NCBI GenBank assembly: GCA_002842265.1
Contig: PHCO01000005.1
Span: forward strand, 1-43,388
Origin: Betaproteobacteria bacterium HGW-Betaproteobacteria-18
GTDB lineage: Bacteria > Pseudomonadota > Gammaproteobacteria > Burkholderiales > Burkholderiaceae_C
Length of the DNA: 43,388 nucleotides
Direction: 5' to 3'
Below the pieces are notes generated by a model, which did not search any database, had not been told where the DNA came from, and saw nothing but the letters and a program-made list of their open reading frames with translations. Below are positions 29,785 through 38,370 of the stretch, in pieces. The position numbers and the translations under genes were made by a program. The number at the start of each line of letters is the position of its first letter. Position 1 is the first letter of the stretch.

Positions 29785-31371
29785 TCAAGCCACCGCGATA
29801 TAACGTCGGGTGCTTAGTGTAGGGTTCGTTGCGAAGGACAGAAGTTCTTCTTCGCCTTCCTTGTCTATTCGGGTTTGACGTTCGACGTGGCGAAGGTAGT
29901 CTAGCCACGAGTCCACCAGGAAGCGTTCGACAAAGCAGTCAGGGGTGTCGAGATCACGGTACAGGCGCCAGGCAAGAGCGCCGTTCCGACGACGAGACTG
30001 TCCGACTTGTCGGGATTTCGCGATGAATAACGAGTGGTTTCCTGCTGCAACTTTATAGAATATTTCTACTGCGACGGGGCCGTCTGATGTGTCTTCGATG
30101 ATCGTCTGAGGTTCAAACGGATACTGTTTGACCACACTGAAATCTGTTTCAGATCCGAGTTTTATGTTGATGCGGCCAGTTAATAGAAGCCCTAAGACAA
30201 TCATGATCGCCGAAAGCCAAAGAGCTTCCTGTATCCCAAAGTGTTGTGCTATAGCGCCCCAAATAACTCCGCCAGCAGCCATGGCTCCCATTACGACTAG
30301 TAGGTACACCGAGGCGACTCGAGCACGTACCCATGCTGCGGCCGAGGTCTGAATCACCGTTCCTATTGTTGTGTTAACCGCCATCCATGCCATTCCGCCA
30401 ACGATAAGAAGGATACACATGATCCACGGGTGTGAAACGACCGGGATCAACGCAGTGATGGCGGCAAAACCTATCCCTCCCCCCATAATAATTTGCCTAG
30501 CAGATAGGTGACGGTAGAGCAGTGTGACCTGAAATCCTGCGAGCATTGCTCCCACGCCGAGGCTACCAAGGAGGAGCCCAAATCCGCTTGCACCAAAACC
30601 CAGTTGGACTCGTGCAACAAGGGGGAGCAGGGCCCAAATTGAACTTCCCGTTGCAACGAACACAAATACCAGTCGCAGCGCCAGGCGAAGGTCAGTAGAG
30701 TGCTGCATGTAGCGCAGACCGCTGCGCATTCCATTCCACATCCGTTCCGGCGGAAGCTTGGGGCGAATTGCAGCTTCCGGGAGGGCTTTTAGCAGAACGA
30801 GAGATAGGAGAAAACCAGCGCTGACAGAAATGAACAGTGTGGTGGTTCCGGCTACTGCGATTAAAAATCCAGCTAGGGCGGGACCGACGACTCGAGCAAT
30901 ATTCGGAGTGATCGTTGACAGCGCGATTGCAGCAGTAACCTGTCCTTGGGGCGCGCAGTCAATGGTCGACGCGATCCAAGCAGCCATAGCGAAGGCATTG
31001 GTGCAACTGATGGCAAAAGTTAGCCCGAGAAGCAGCCAACCATCGATTTCGCCTACCCAGGCGAAGCCAACCAAGATTACCGAGAATCCGAGCGAACCGA
31101 TCTGCGTGCTTATTAGAAGGCGTTTGCGATTGACTAGGTCGGCGAGTACCCCGCTGGGCAGGCCAAGCAGAAAAGCTGGAAGGGCCATCGACGTCTGGAC
31201 GAGCGAAACCATGAATGGCGAATTTGGTTGTAGGTCCGTCATCATCCATGCTGCAGCGATATTCTCCATCCATATGGAGAGGTTGACCACCGTGGCTGCA
31301 ATCCAGAGTGCCCGAAAAGGCTGGTGATGCAATGGTGCCCATGCGTCGGCCAATTTTGGCGAAACGCTCAC
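29785..31371 (-). CDS. MFS_3-type transporter with C-terminal antibiotic-biosynthesis-monooxygenase-like extension
   Basis: 528 aa; AWAPLHHQPFRALWIAATVVNLSIWMENIAAAWMMTDL ... SRRRNGALAWRLYRDLDTPDCFVERFLVDSWLDYLRHVER. Confidence 0.88.
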   Translation of the reverse strand: MSVSPKLADAWAPLHHQPFRALWIAATVVNLSIWMENIAAAWMMTDLQPNSPFMVSLVQTSMALPAFLLGLPSGVLADLVNRKRLLISTQIGSLGFSVILVGFAWVGEIDGWLLLGLTFAISCTNAFAMAAWIASTIDCAPQGQVTAAIALSTITPNIARVVGPALAGFLIAVAGTTTLFISVSAGFLLSLVLLKALPEAAIRPKLPPERMWNGMRSGLRYMQHSTDLRLALRLVFVFVATGSSIWALLPLVARVQLGFGASGFGLLLGSLGVGAMLAGFQVTLLYRHLSARQIIMGGGIGFAAITALIPVVSHPWIMCILLIVGGMAWMAVNTTIGTVIQTSAAAWVRARVASVYLLVVMGAMAAGGVIWGAIAQHFGIQEALWLSAIMIVLGLLLTGRINIKLGSETDFSVVKQYPFEPQTIIEDTSDGPVAVEIFYKVAAGNHSLFIAKSRQVGQSRRRNGALAWRLYRDLDTPDCFVERFLVDSWLDYLRHVERQTRIDKEGEEELLSFATNPTLSTRRYIAVA

Positions 31372-32417
31372 TCCCCGGATGTGCCTATGCGAGTTAATGT
31401 CTCATGAAGGTTGGCGATTCGCGAATATAGGCGACGATAGGTTTCGCGCTCCCCTGCATTGAAACGGGGGTCACCATTCTGTCCGAAAGCTGTTGCTACT
31501 TCCTTCCAGTCATCTTCAGTCAAGTGCTTTTGTGCCCCAGGAATGATCCGTTGCTCTTCTATTGCGATGTGTTTTAATTGAGCACTTGCAAAGGCGTCTA
31601 CTGCGGTAGCTAGCGACAGATTTTTTTCGTCTGGATGCGACTTGTATTCCTCAAGTGCTTCACGCAGTGTTTTCAGGTGAGCGTTTCCTTCTGCGTGTTG
31701 GCGCTGCAGTTCATTGATTGTCTCGTGCAGTTGATTCGATCGACGTGCCAGTGCTGCGAACAGGTAGGTTTCTTCCTTCGGGTGGTGGAGCTTGGCTGGA
31801 AACTCGGCCAAGTAAATCAACATCGACTCAAGCAAACCTAAATCAATCATCTCTCCTTGTGAGAGTTTAGCGGAAAGCATGCGCATGCCATAGGAAACCA
31901 CCGCGATGCAGCGGTGTTCATCTTTCATGATGGCGCAGACAGTGCTCATGGCTGGGTTCAAGTCGTTTTTTTCGACAGAAGACACAAGCACGGGAATCCG
32001 GCTGCCAGCCAAAACCTTGAGCGTTTCCGATCCGAGCATAAAGCCGCCGATGCTACGCGGACCATGCGATGCCATAAAGATTAGGTCGCAATCCAACTCA
32101 GCCGCGATGGCGAGGATGGCTTCAAAAGGTCGCCGAGCCGGTCGGCTAACGCAATTGCAGTCCACTCCTGCGGCCCGTGCAGAAACCTCCGCTTTCGAAA
32201 GTATTTCTCGCGCACGGCCACCGAAGTCGTCTTGATAAAGTGCAGTATCTAGGAGATGGACGAGTGCTCCATCATCAACAAGTGATTCACTCGCGTCAGC
32301 ATCCGCGTAGAAAAAGGTAATGCGAGCACCGGTCGATAGCGCGAATTGAACGGCCTGAGTAATGGTTTGGCTGGAGAGATTCGTGCCGTCGGTGGGAACA
32401 AGGATATGGCTATACAT
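31368..32417 (-). CDS. UspA universal stress domain fused to hemerythrin (HHE) domain
   Basis: MYSHILVPTDGTNLSSQTITQAVQFA; DLIFMASHGPRSIGGFMLGSETLKVLAGSRIPVLV; C-terminal HHPKEETYLF, HIAIEEQRIIPGA. Stop overlaps MFS start by 4 bp. Confidence 0.88.
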   Translation of the reverse strand: MYSHILVPTDGTNLSSQTITQAVQFALSTGARITFFYADADASESLVDDGALVHLLDTALYQDDFGGRAREILSKAEVSARAAGVDCNCVSRPARRPFEAILAIAAELDCDLIFMASHGPRSIGGFMLGSETLKVLAGSRIPVLVSSVEKNDLNPAMSTVCAIMKDEHRCIAVVSYGMRMLSAKLSQGEMIDLGLLESMLIYLAEFPAKLHHPKEETYLFAALARRSNQLHETINELQRQHAEGNAHLKTLREALEEYKSHPDEKNLSLATAVDAFASAQLKHIAIEEQRIIPGAQKHLTEDDWKEVATAFGQNGDPRFNAGERETYRRLYSRIANLHETLTRIGTSGE

Positions 32418-32569
32418 AGCAGTTGGCTCCGTGGGTGCTGGTGTAGGAATGTCGATACGTTGCCGACATCCCATGTGCGCACATCAATTCTGTGCGGAAG
32501 TGATTGCTCTTCGTATGAATCTCCGGAACTAATCGATCATCTTGGGGCTGGTAAATTGTGGTCAAGGGG

Positions 32570-32605
32570 GGAAGTGATGGGTGGCCAAGGCTACCCATCA
32601 CTTCC
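32570..32605 (-). terminator. 13-bp perfect stem-loop downstream of the extradiol dioxygenase
   Basis: ggaagtgatgggt / acccatcacttcc with a 10-nt loop; not followed by a clear T tract on either strand. Confidence 0.5.
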
Positions 32606-32614
32606 GCCTAGCGA

Positions 32615-33553
32615 TTACTTCGCTGCGAGAACTGCAGGGTCAAAAATATCTTCGGGTGCCCGTACGCTGGGCCCCAGAATTGGCCCCACCAGCTCATGAC
32701 CCCAAGTCGACAATTGCTCCGGGTTTAGTTCAAATCCGTCGTCGTGCCATGGCTCCAATTCGGTAATGCATTCGATGGCGAAACCGGAGGGGGTGAAGTG
32801 ATAAAAGGACATGTGCGGATCTTGGGTGTGTTGGCCCAGGGTCATCATCATCGGCAATCCTTTTTTCTTTACTAGGTCATAGGTTTCGCCGACATCTCTG
32901 ACGCTCTGAACAAACAGGCCAATGTGTTGCACGCCCGCCTTTCCAGGACCGAACCCATACGCGATATCGTGACTGGTCTTGTTGTTGAGTTTCGAGCGGA
33001 AAAATCCGGTCTTGCCCTTGCCAGCGCCCGAACCGTACCAGTGCATGCCCATGATCTCGGTCAGAAAATGTTCAAGTTCCGGTGTGTAGGTCGGGGTAAT
33101 AACAACAACGTGCCCAACGCCGCGATCACCACAGACAAATCCACCATGGGGACGGCCTGGCTGGAATGATCTTGGCATCCATTTCTGTGCGTAGAAAAGT
33201 TCGTGCTGATACCCGACTGGATCACGGAAGCGAATCAGTTCCTTGACACCACGCTTTTCACATAAGGCGGCATCGCCAAAGGCTATTTCCACACCATGAC
33301 TGCGAAATCGTTCGACAGCAGCATGAAATTCCAATTTTCCTTTTGCTTCCCAGCCGATATAGCTCAGACGGTCAATTTTCCCTGGATGGAATGCAAGCCG
33401 GTGCCTCCGATCATCCATCCGAAAATATAGTGATTCCGAGTCGGATTCAGGTGACTGACCAATTTGCAGTCCCATGACCTCTGGGCCGTAGGTTCGCCAT
33501 TCGTCGAGTTTGGTCGATTCAAATCCCAGGTAACCGATACCGATGATATCCAT
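32615..33553 (-). CDS. Type I (VOC) extradiol ring-cleavage dioxygenase
   Basis: 312 aa, two VOC modules; GHVVVITPTYTPELEHFL, VQHIGLFV, SHDIAYGFGPG, HMSFYHFTPSGFAIECITE: H-H-E metal triad with second-shell His and Tyr. Confidence 0.88.
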   Translation of the reverse strand: MDIIGIGYLGFESTKLDEWRTYGPEVMGLQIGQSPESDSESLYFRMDDRRHRLAFHPGKIDRLSYIGWEAKGKLEFHAAVERFRSHGVEIAFGDAALCEKRGVKELIRFRDPVGYQHELFYAQKWMPRSFQPGRPHGGFVCGDRGVGHVVVITPTYTPELEHFLTEIMGMHWYGSGAGKGKTGFFRSKLNNKTSHDIAYGFGPGKAGVQHIGLFVQSVRDVGETYDLVKKKGLPMMMTLGQHTQDPHMSFYHFTPSGFAIECITELEPWHDDGFELNPEQLSTWGHELVGPILGPSVRAPEDIFDPAVLAAK

Positions 33554-33631
33554 TGCTGTCCTCCTTTATTGTCTTGAGTGATTCCCCGCTAAGTCCTGGG
33601 GGTATTTTGGTGCGTCCGTTGTTGAGTCGAA

Positions 33632-34402
33632 TTAAAGTGCGAGTAAGCCGCCGTCAATGACGAGATCCGAGCCAGTCATGAATGCAGCCTCATCCGATGC
33701 CACATAGAGAGCCAAGGAAACGATCTCTTCTGGTTCCCCCGGACGATCTTGCAGGACCCCGTCGAGAAGCGCTCGGCGGGTCTTGGGATCGTCTACAAAA
33801 GCAGCCGTGCCGGGGGTCCGTACAAAACCTGGGCTGATGCTGACGGCCCGAATCCCCTGTGGAGCTCCTTCTACCGCCAGTTGTCGGGTGAAGGAAACAA
33901 CGGCACCTTTCGCTGCGGCGTGGGCGCTAATGCCGGCCACCTTGGAGCCACCCCAGGCAGCAGTTGAGGCAATGTTGATTACCACGCCACCCTGAACTGC
34001 CAAGTGTTCCCAGGCATATTTTGTGGTGAAAAAAATCAAGTCGAGTTCATTCCGGATCGTGTAATGCCAATCATCAATCGAAAATTTGTCGACTGCTCCG
34101 AAACGCGCGGCAGAGGCGTTATTGTAAAGAATGTTGATGCGCCCGTGCTGCTTGATTGCCGACATAATCCATTCACGGGCTTGTTCATGGTCGCCGAGGT
34201 CGACGGGTGCGTTGCCATACAGACTAAACCCCTCGGCCTGCAGCAGGCGATGGGTTTCTTCATGAGCTGCTGCATCAACATCACAGCCGACAACAATTGC
34301 GCCTTCTCGCGCAAATTGCAAGGCGGCTGCTCGCCCTTGTCCACCACCTGTGCCTGTGATGAGGGCGACTTTTCCAGTCAATCTTTTCATGACAATGTCC
34401 AA
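33632..34402 (-). CDS. SDR-family protein with His at the catalytic Tyr position
   Basis: LTGKVALITGTGGGQGRAAALQFA; IASTAAWGGSKVAGISAHAAAKGAVVSFTRQLA. Start may be 34390. Confidence 0.87.
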   Translation of the reverse strand: MDIVMKRLTGKVALITGTGGGQGRAAALQFAREGAIVVGCDVDAAAHEETHRLLQAEGFSLYGNAPVDLGDHEQAREWIMSAIKQHGRINILYNNASAARFGAVDKFSIDDWHYTIRNELDLIFFTTKYAWEHLAVQGGVVINIASTAAWGGSKVAGISAHAAAKGAVVSFTRQLAVEGAPQGIRAVSISPGFVRTPGTAAFVDDPKTRRALLDGVLQDRPGEPEEIVSLALYVASDEAAFMTGSDLVIDGGLLAL

Positions 34403-34514
34403 GAAGATTTTGCCGAGCGTAAAGGGCTATCCTTGTATTTCTAGGAGGAGCCTTTGACAACTAATGGGAGTAATCTCCGTTCAGTCCGACCTATATGGTA
34501 GGACTGATTTTTTG

Positions 34515-34730
34515 TCAGGGCATCGGGGGGGTGACGTGAATGGCTTCTGCGGGGCAAACTGCAGCGCCTTCAATGGCAGCCTCTTCCATACCGGCAGGTA
34601 CGAAATCAATTTCAAGGTATACGATACCGTCGGCATCAAGCTTATAGACGTCCGGGCAGATTGCGGCGCAAAGTCCGTATCCGCAACAACGGCTGCGGTC
34701 AATAGTGACCTTGTGAAGTTTTTCGCTCAT
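34515..34730 (-). CDS. [3Fe-4S]/[4Fe-4S] P450-type ferredoxin
   Basis: MSEKLHKVTIDRSRCCGYGLCAAICPDVYKLDADGIVYLE ... GAAVCPAEAIHV; aaggag upstream of ATG. Confidence 0.88.
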   Translation of the reverse strand: MSEKLHKVTIDRSRCCGYGLCAAICPDVYKLDADGIVYLEIDFVPAGMEEAAIEGAAVCPAEAIHVTPPMP

Positions 34731-34777
34731 GTTTTGTCTCCTTGTGTGGATTGGACTACTTAGGTCCGTGGAGAGAT

Positions 34778-34806
34778 TATGCACATATTTCAAAAAACTG
34801 TCACGT
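34778..34806 (-). promoter_or_regulatory. Putative sigma70 promoter of the ferredoxin gene with motif-bearing spacer
   Basis: Minus strand GTGACA - gttttttgaaatatgtg (17) - CATAAT; spacer resembles that at 38290-38318. Confidence 0.45.
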
Positions 34807-34831
34807 TTTGTCAGGGTCGATATATTTATCG

Positions 34832-35620
34832 TCAGTAAAGCAAGCTGGACAACTTGTTGGCTAGCTTTCGTACGGCTTCGCCAATTTTCTTGATATCTTC
34901 AGGGGTGTGTTGTCCGCGAAACATTACAGCTGAGAGGGTGGCCGCTATACCGGTATTCCGCTCTCTGATTGGCGCCGCAATGGTCTGAATGCCGGCAGAG
35001 AAGTATCCATCGTCAATGGCCCAGCCGCACTCTCGCGCTAAGGCGACCTGTGCCAAATATTCGTCGAAGCTAAGTGGGCGGGCCCAGCGGACTTTATTGA
35101 AAGCCGCTTGCATGGTTGATATGTCGAGGTTCATGTGAGCGGCAAAGAGGCGGCCGCTTGCGCCCATCAAGATCGGCAACCGTTGCCCAACGGCCATGTC
35201 GATACGTAAGTCGCTTGGGCTGGTTTCTGAACTAACCAGAACTATGCGATCCGATCCCATCTGGCGCCAAAGTGTAGCCGTGACATGAAAACGGGCCGCG
35301 AGTTCCTGCATGAGGGGCTTTGCGACATCAAGTCGCTGACCCTGGGTTACAAGATGATCTAGCAGTTTGGCCAGGCCGAGTCCTGGTGTGTAGGTTTTCG
35401 ACAAGGCACTAAAATCGATCATTCCTTCGGCTACCAAGGTCCGGAGGATGTTAAAGCATGTGCTCGGATTAATCGATAGTTCCCGTGCGATATCGGAGGC
35501 TCGTTCGGGGGTTCCGGAAAGGGTCAGGAAACGGATGATGCTGATTGCGTTCGAGACGGGCTTAACCATTACACCTGTTGATGGCCGAAGCGAGCCTTGT
35601 TCTGTTGTTTCATTTTCCAT
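34832..35620 (-). CDS. IclR-family transcriptional regulator
   Basis: 262 aa; NAISIIRFLTLSGTPERASDIARELSINPSTCFNILRTLVAEGMI; C-terminal effector domain ECGWAIDDGYFSAGIQTIAAPIRE. Confidence 0.92.
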   Translation of the reverse strand: MENETTEQGSLRPSTGVMVKPVSNAISIIRFLTLSGTPERASDIARELSINPSTCFNILRTLVAEGMIDFSALSKTYTPGLGLAKLLDHLVTQGQRLDVAKPLMQELAARFHVTATLWRQMGSDRIVLVSSETSPSDLRIDMAVGQRLPILMGASGRLFAAHMNLDISTMQAAFNKVRWARPLSFDEYLAQVALARECGWAIDDGYFSAGIQTIAAPIRERNTGIAATLSAVMFRGQHTPEDIKKIGEAVRKLANKLSSLLY

Positions 35621-35724
35621 ATTCGCACTCGTCTAGTAGCGTGCAAGGCTGTGGCACTACTCGCACAGGAAAATGATTCTATATTTAGAATTGAGTTGTC
35701 GCAATGAATGGACAGGGAGACTGA

Positions 35725-36588
35725 TTATGGTTTGTAGTAGCCCACGGCGACGATATAGTTATTGACCACTTGAAACAGTGCGAACTTGTTTTCGCTTCGC
35801 TGCGTAACGGGGTTCTTCCAGACGTACTGAAGCTGACCATTTTGTTGCTTGAGTGATTGTGCTATCAGGTTTTTGATAATTGGTGTGCCGTCACGGTCAC
35901 GTAGTTCATTGCCATCTGTGCCGCGTAGCCTTGGCATCGTTCCGTGCGCTACGAAGCGGCCAGTCCGGGTATCGATCACATATACATAGAGATCGTCCTG
36001 TATGAAGCGGCCATCTAGCTTGTTGAATTCTTCAATTGCCTCGGATGGAGATGTTTTCATCGCTGCTACGGCGTGATTGAGAAATGCTCGCGCCTGATCT
36101 TGCGACGCGCGAGTAAGGTAGTAACCGACGGCAATGATCCTGTCAGACGAGACTTCAAAGAATGGACGTTTTCGTTGAATCGTATTGTCTGCCCAGTTGA
36201 GCCAGCGATAGTCAACTTCGCCGTGGCCATCCTGGCGGGCCTTGTGAATCATTTCGGCAAAAAATGGTTTGCCTGCTATGTCCCGCATTGTCTTGACGTT
36301 CCGCCCAACGAGCGTGGCGGAGGAACCTCCGCTCGTTAAAACAACGCCATCCATGTCGAGAACGTATACATAGAGTTCGTTGTCAGTAAATTCCCCTTGT
36401 CGTGCAAACTCTGCCAATGCCTTGTCTTGAACTGCTTGATAACGCAAGACTGCTCGCTGCAGGAGCTGTTGGGCCCGTTTTGCGTCGAGTGAATCGTTGG
36501 CGCTACTTGGAGTATCTGCTGCCCAGAGAGGATGAAGGCCGGTTGAGAGGATCAAGGCAATACCCATAAGAACTTTTTTCATAAACAT
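35725..36588 (-). CDS. Secreted/periplasmic double-Cache domain protein
   Basis: Signal peptide MFMKKVLMGIALILSTGLHPLWA; two repeats YVYVLDMDGVVLTSGG...IIAVGYYL and YVYVIDTRTGRFVAHG...YIVAVGYYKP. ATG 36588 after gaggaaacg. Confidence 0.85.
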   Translation of the reverse strand: MFMKKVLMGIALILSTGLHPLWAADTPSSANDSLDAKRAQQLLQRAVLRYQAVQDKALAEFARQGEFTDNELYVYVLDMDGVVLTSGGSSATLVGRNVKTMRDIAGKPFFAEMIHKARQDGHGEVDYRWLNWADNTIQRKRPFFEVSSDRIIAVGYYLTRASQDQARAFLNHAVAAMKTSPSEAIEEFNKLDGRFIQDDLYVYVIDTRTGRFVAHGTMPRLRGTDGNELRDRDGTPIIKNLIAQSLKQQNGQLQYVWKNPVTQRSENKFALFQVVNNYIVAVGYYKP

Positions 36589-36649
36589 CGTTTCCTCGCA
36601 TTTCGGGGGCAACTGATTTGGCTGTGGGTAGGGCAGAATATGGTTTGTA

Positions 36650-37843
36650 TTATTCACGAACCAGCAATACGCTACCAGCCAAGGGGCCTCCTCCGGAGGC
36701 GACAACGGAAACCTGATGCTCGGCGATCTGTCTCTTCCCGGCTCTGCCCCATAGCTGGCTGCATGCTTCGTGAACATAACCAAGGCCATGCGTGCGGCCG
36801 CCCGATAATTGGCCACCATTGGTGTTAATTGGCAGTTGGCCGGTGCGGGAAATTCGCTCTCCCCCCTCAATAAAACGGCCACTTTCGCCTCGGGGGCAGA
36901 GTCCGAGAGCTTCCATCCAGATCATGGTCAGAATGGAAAATCCATCATACAGTTGAGCCGAGCCGACATCGCTTGGCTTGTAGTCGGTGCGTGCCCACAT
37001 CATGTCACTGGCGTCGCCGGCAGCCATGCCGGTAAGATCGATTTGGTCCCATGACCAGGGCTGGTGCAGTGCAGAGCCAATGGCTTCGATTCGTATCGGT
37101 TGATTCGGCCCATCTTTAGCAACATCGGCACGAGACAAAATGATGGCTGTTGAGGCGTCGCAATGAACATCGCAATCGAGCATCCGTAACGGGCTGGAAA
37201 TCATCCGTGAGGCTAGGTAATCGTCCAAGCTGAGTGCCGTGCGATAGATGGCCTTTGGATTGAGCGCAGCATTAGCGCGACAAGTCAGTGCGATTTGGGC
37301 CAGTTGTTCCGGGGTGGTTCCATATTCATGGAAGTGGCGCTGCGCATAGAGCGCCATGAGATTGACCCCAGAAAGCACGTTGAATGGGGTGTACCATTGC
37401 CAGAAAAAGCTGCTGTCGCGGCCAACTGTTTTGTTGGTTAGGGCGCTTGCAGTCTTGTCGGTTTGTCGGCGGCTCGCTTCGGTAATGGTGCGAAATACGA
37501 GCACGTTACGGCATAGCCCCGCAGCGATCGCCATCGCGCCATTAATTATGCCAGCTAGTGGGCCGGGGCCTTCATAACCAGCGCCGTACCAATTGACTTT
37601 GAGTCCAAGAGTGCTGATTAAGGCATTCGGGCCAACCGGCGAAAAGGCATCCCCATTGTTGTTGTCTCCCGGCCAGCAGGCGACACCGTCAATATCATCT
37701 CGTCGGAGCCCAGCATCGGCTATTGCCTCGAGGCAAGCATCCAAGGTTAGCTGCATGGCTGTTTTTGCTACTGGGCGCCCAACTTCAGATTGGCCGATGC
37801 CGGAGATGGCGACGTCTTTTTCAAAAATTCGGTCGAACATCAT
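36650..37843 (-). CDS. Thiolase-fold protein lacking catalytic cysteines (SCP2-thiolase/Ltp2-like)
   Basis: 397 aa; MQLTLDACLEAIADAGLRRDDIDGV; NTNGGQLSGGRTHGLGYVHEACSQL; ASGGGPLAGSVLLVRE. Confidence 0.85.
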   Translation of the reverse strand: MMFDRIFEKDVAISGIGQSEVGRPVAKTAMQLTLDACLEAIADAGLRRDDIDGVACWPGDNNNGDAFSPVGPNALISTLGLKVNWYGAGYEGPGPLAGIINGAMAIAAGLCRNVLVFRTITEASRRQTDKTASALTNKTVGRDSSFFWQWYTPFNVLSGVNLMALYAQRHFHEYGTTPEQLAQIALTCRANAALNPKAIYRTALSLDDYLASRMISSPLRMLDCDVHCDASTAIILSRADVAKDGPNQPIRIEAIGSALHQPWSWDQIDLTGMAAGDASDMMWARTDYKPSDVGSAQLYDGFSILTMIWMEALGLCPRGESGRFIEGGERISRTGQLPINTNGGQLSGGRTHGLGYVHEACSQLWGRAGKRQIAEHQVSVVASGGGPLAGSVLLVRE

Positions 37844-38239
37844 TCATCTTTCTCGAACAGAGGTAGCCAGACGTCTTCGTGTTGCTCGAATCGCACCTTA
37901 ACCGCCATGTTGATACGAACCTCTTCGGGAGGTATGTCAACAATATTGCTGACGAAACGGAGTCCGGCTTGCTCTTCTAGTTCAACAATCGCGACGACAT
38001 AGGGTGTGGTCAGATCGGGGCGCCACGCTTGGTAGTTGATTGTGTAGCTTGCGACATGCCCTTTGCCGGAAACGCGTCTGGGTTCCACGGCAAAGCTTGT
38101 GCAGCGTGGACAGATCGGTGCAGGAGGATGGAAGAAACGGGGGCACTGCTGACAATAGTGAATTGTGAGCTGTCCCTTTGCGCCATCGTGCCAAAAATTG
38201 ACGTTGTCAGGTGTGATTGACGGTAGTTTTCGAGTCATA
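37840..38239 (-). CDS. Zn-ribbon/OB-fold (DUF35) protein
   Basis: YCQQCPRFFHPPAPICPRC (CxxC...CxxC) then GKGHVASYTINYQAW OB-fold; overlaps thiolase-fold gene by 4 bp. Confidence 0.88.
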
Positions 38240-38289
38240 TGGTTCGCCTTGTCGTTTGACGAATGGTCAATACTGATTCTATAACAAGA

Positions 38290-38318
38290 TATAGACATAT
38301 GTTTAAAAACTGTCTAAA
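38290..38318 (-). promoter_or_regulatory. Putative sigma70 promoter of the DUF35/thiolase-fold operon
   Basis: Minus strand TAGACA - gtttttaaacatatgtc (17) - TATATC; spacer similar to that of the ferredoxin promoter at the same distance from the ATG. Confidence 0.45.
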
Positions 38319-38370
38319 GTTTGCTTGGTTCCCTAGTGGTTAAATGGGTTGAATAAAGGAATTAAGTGAT

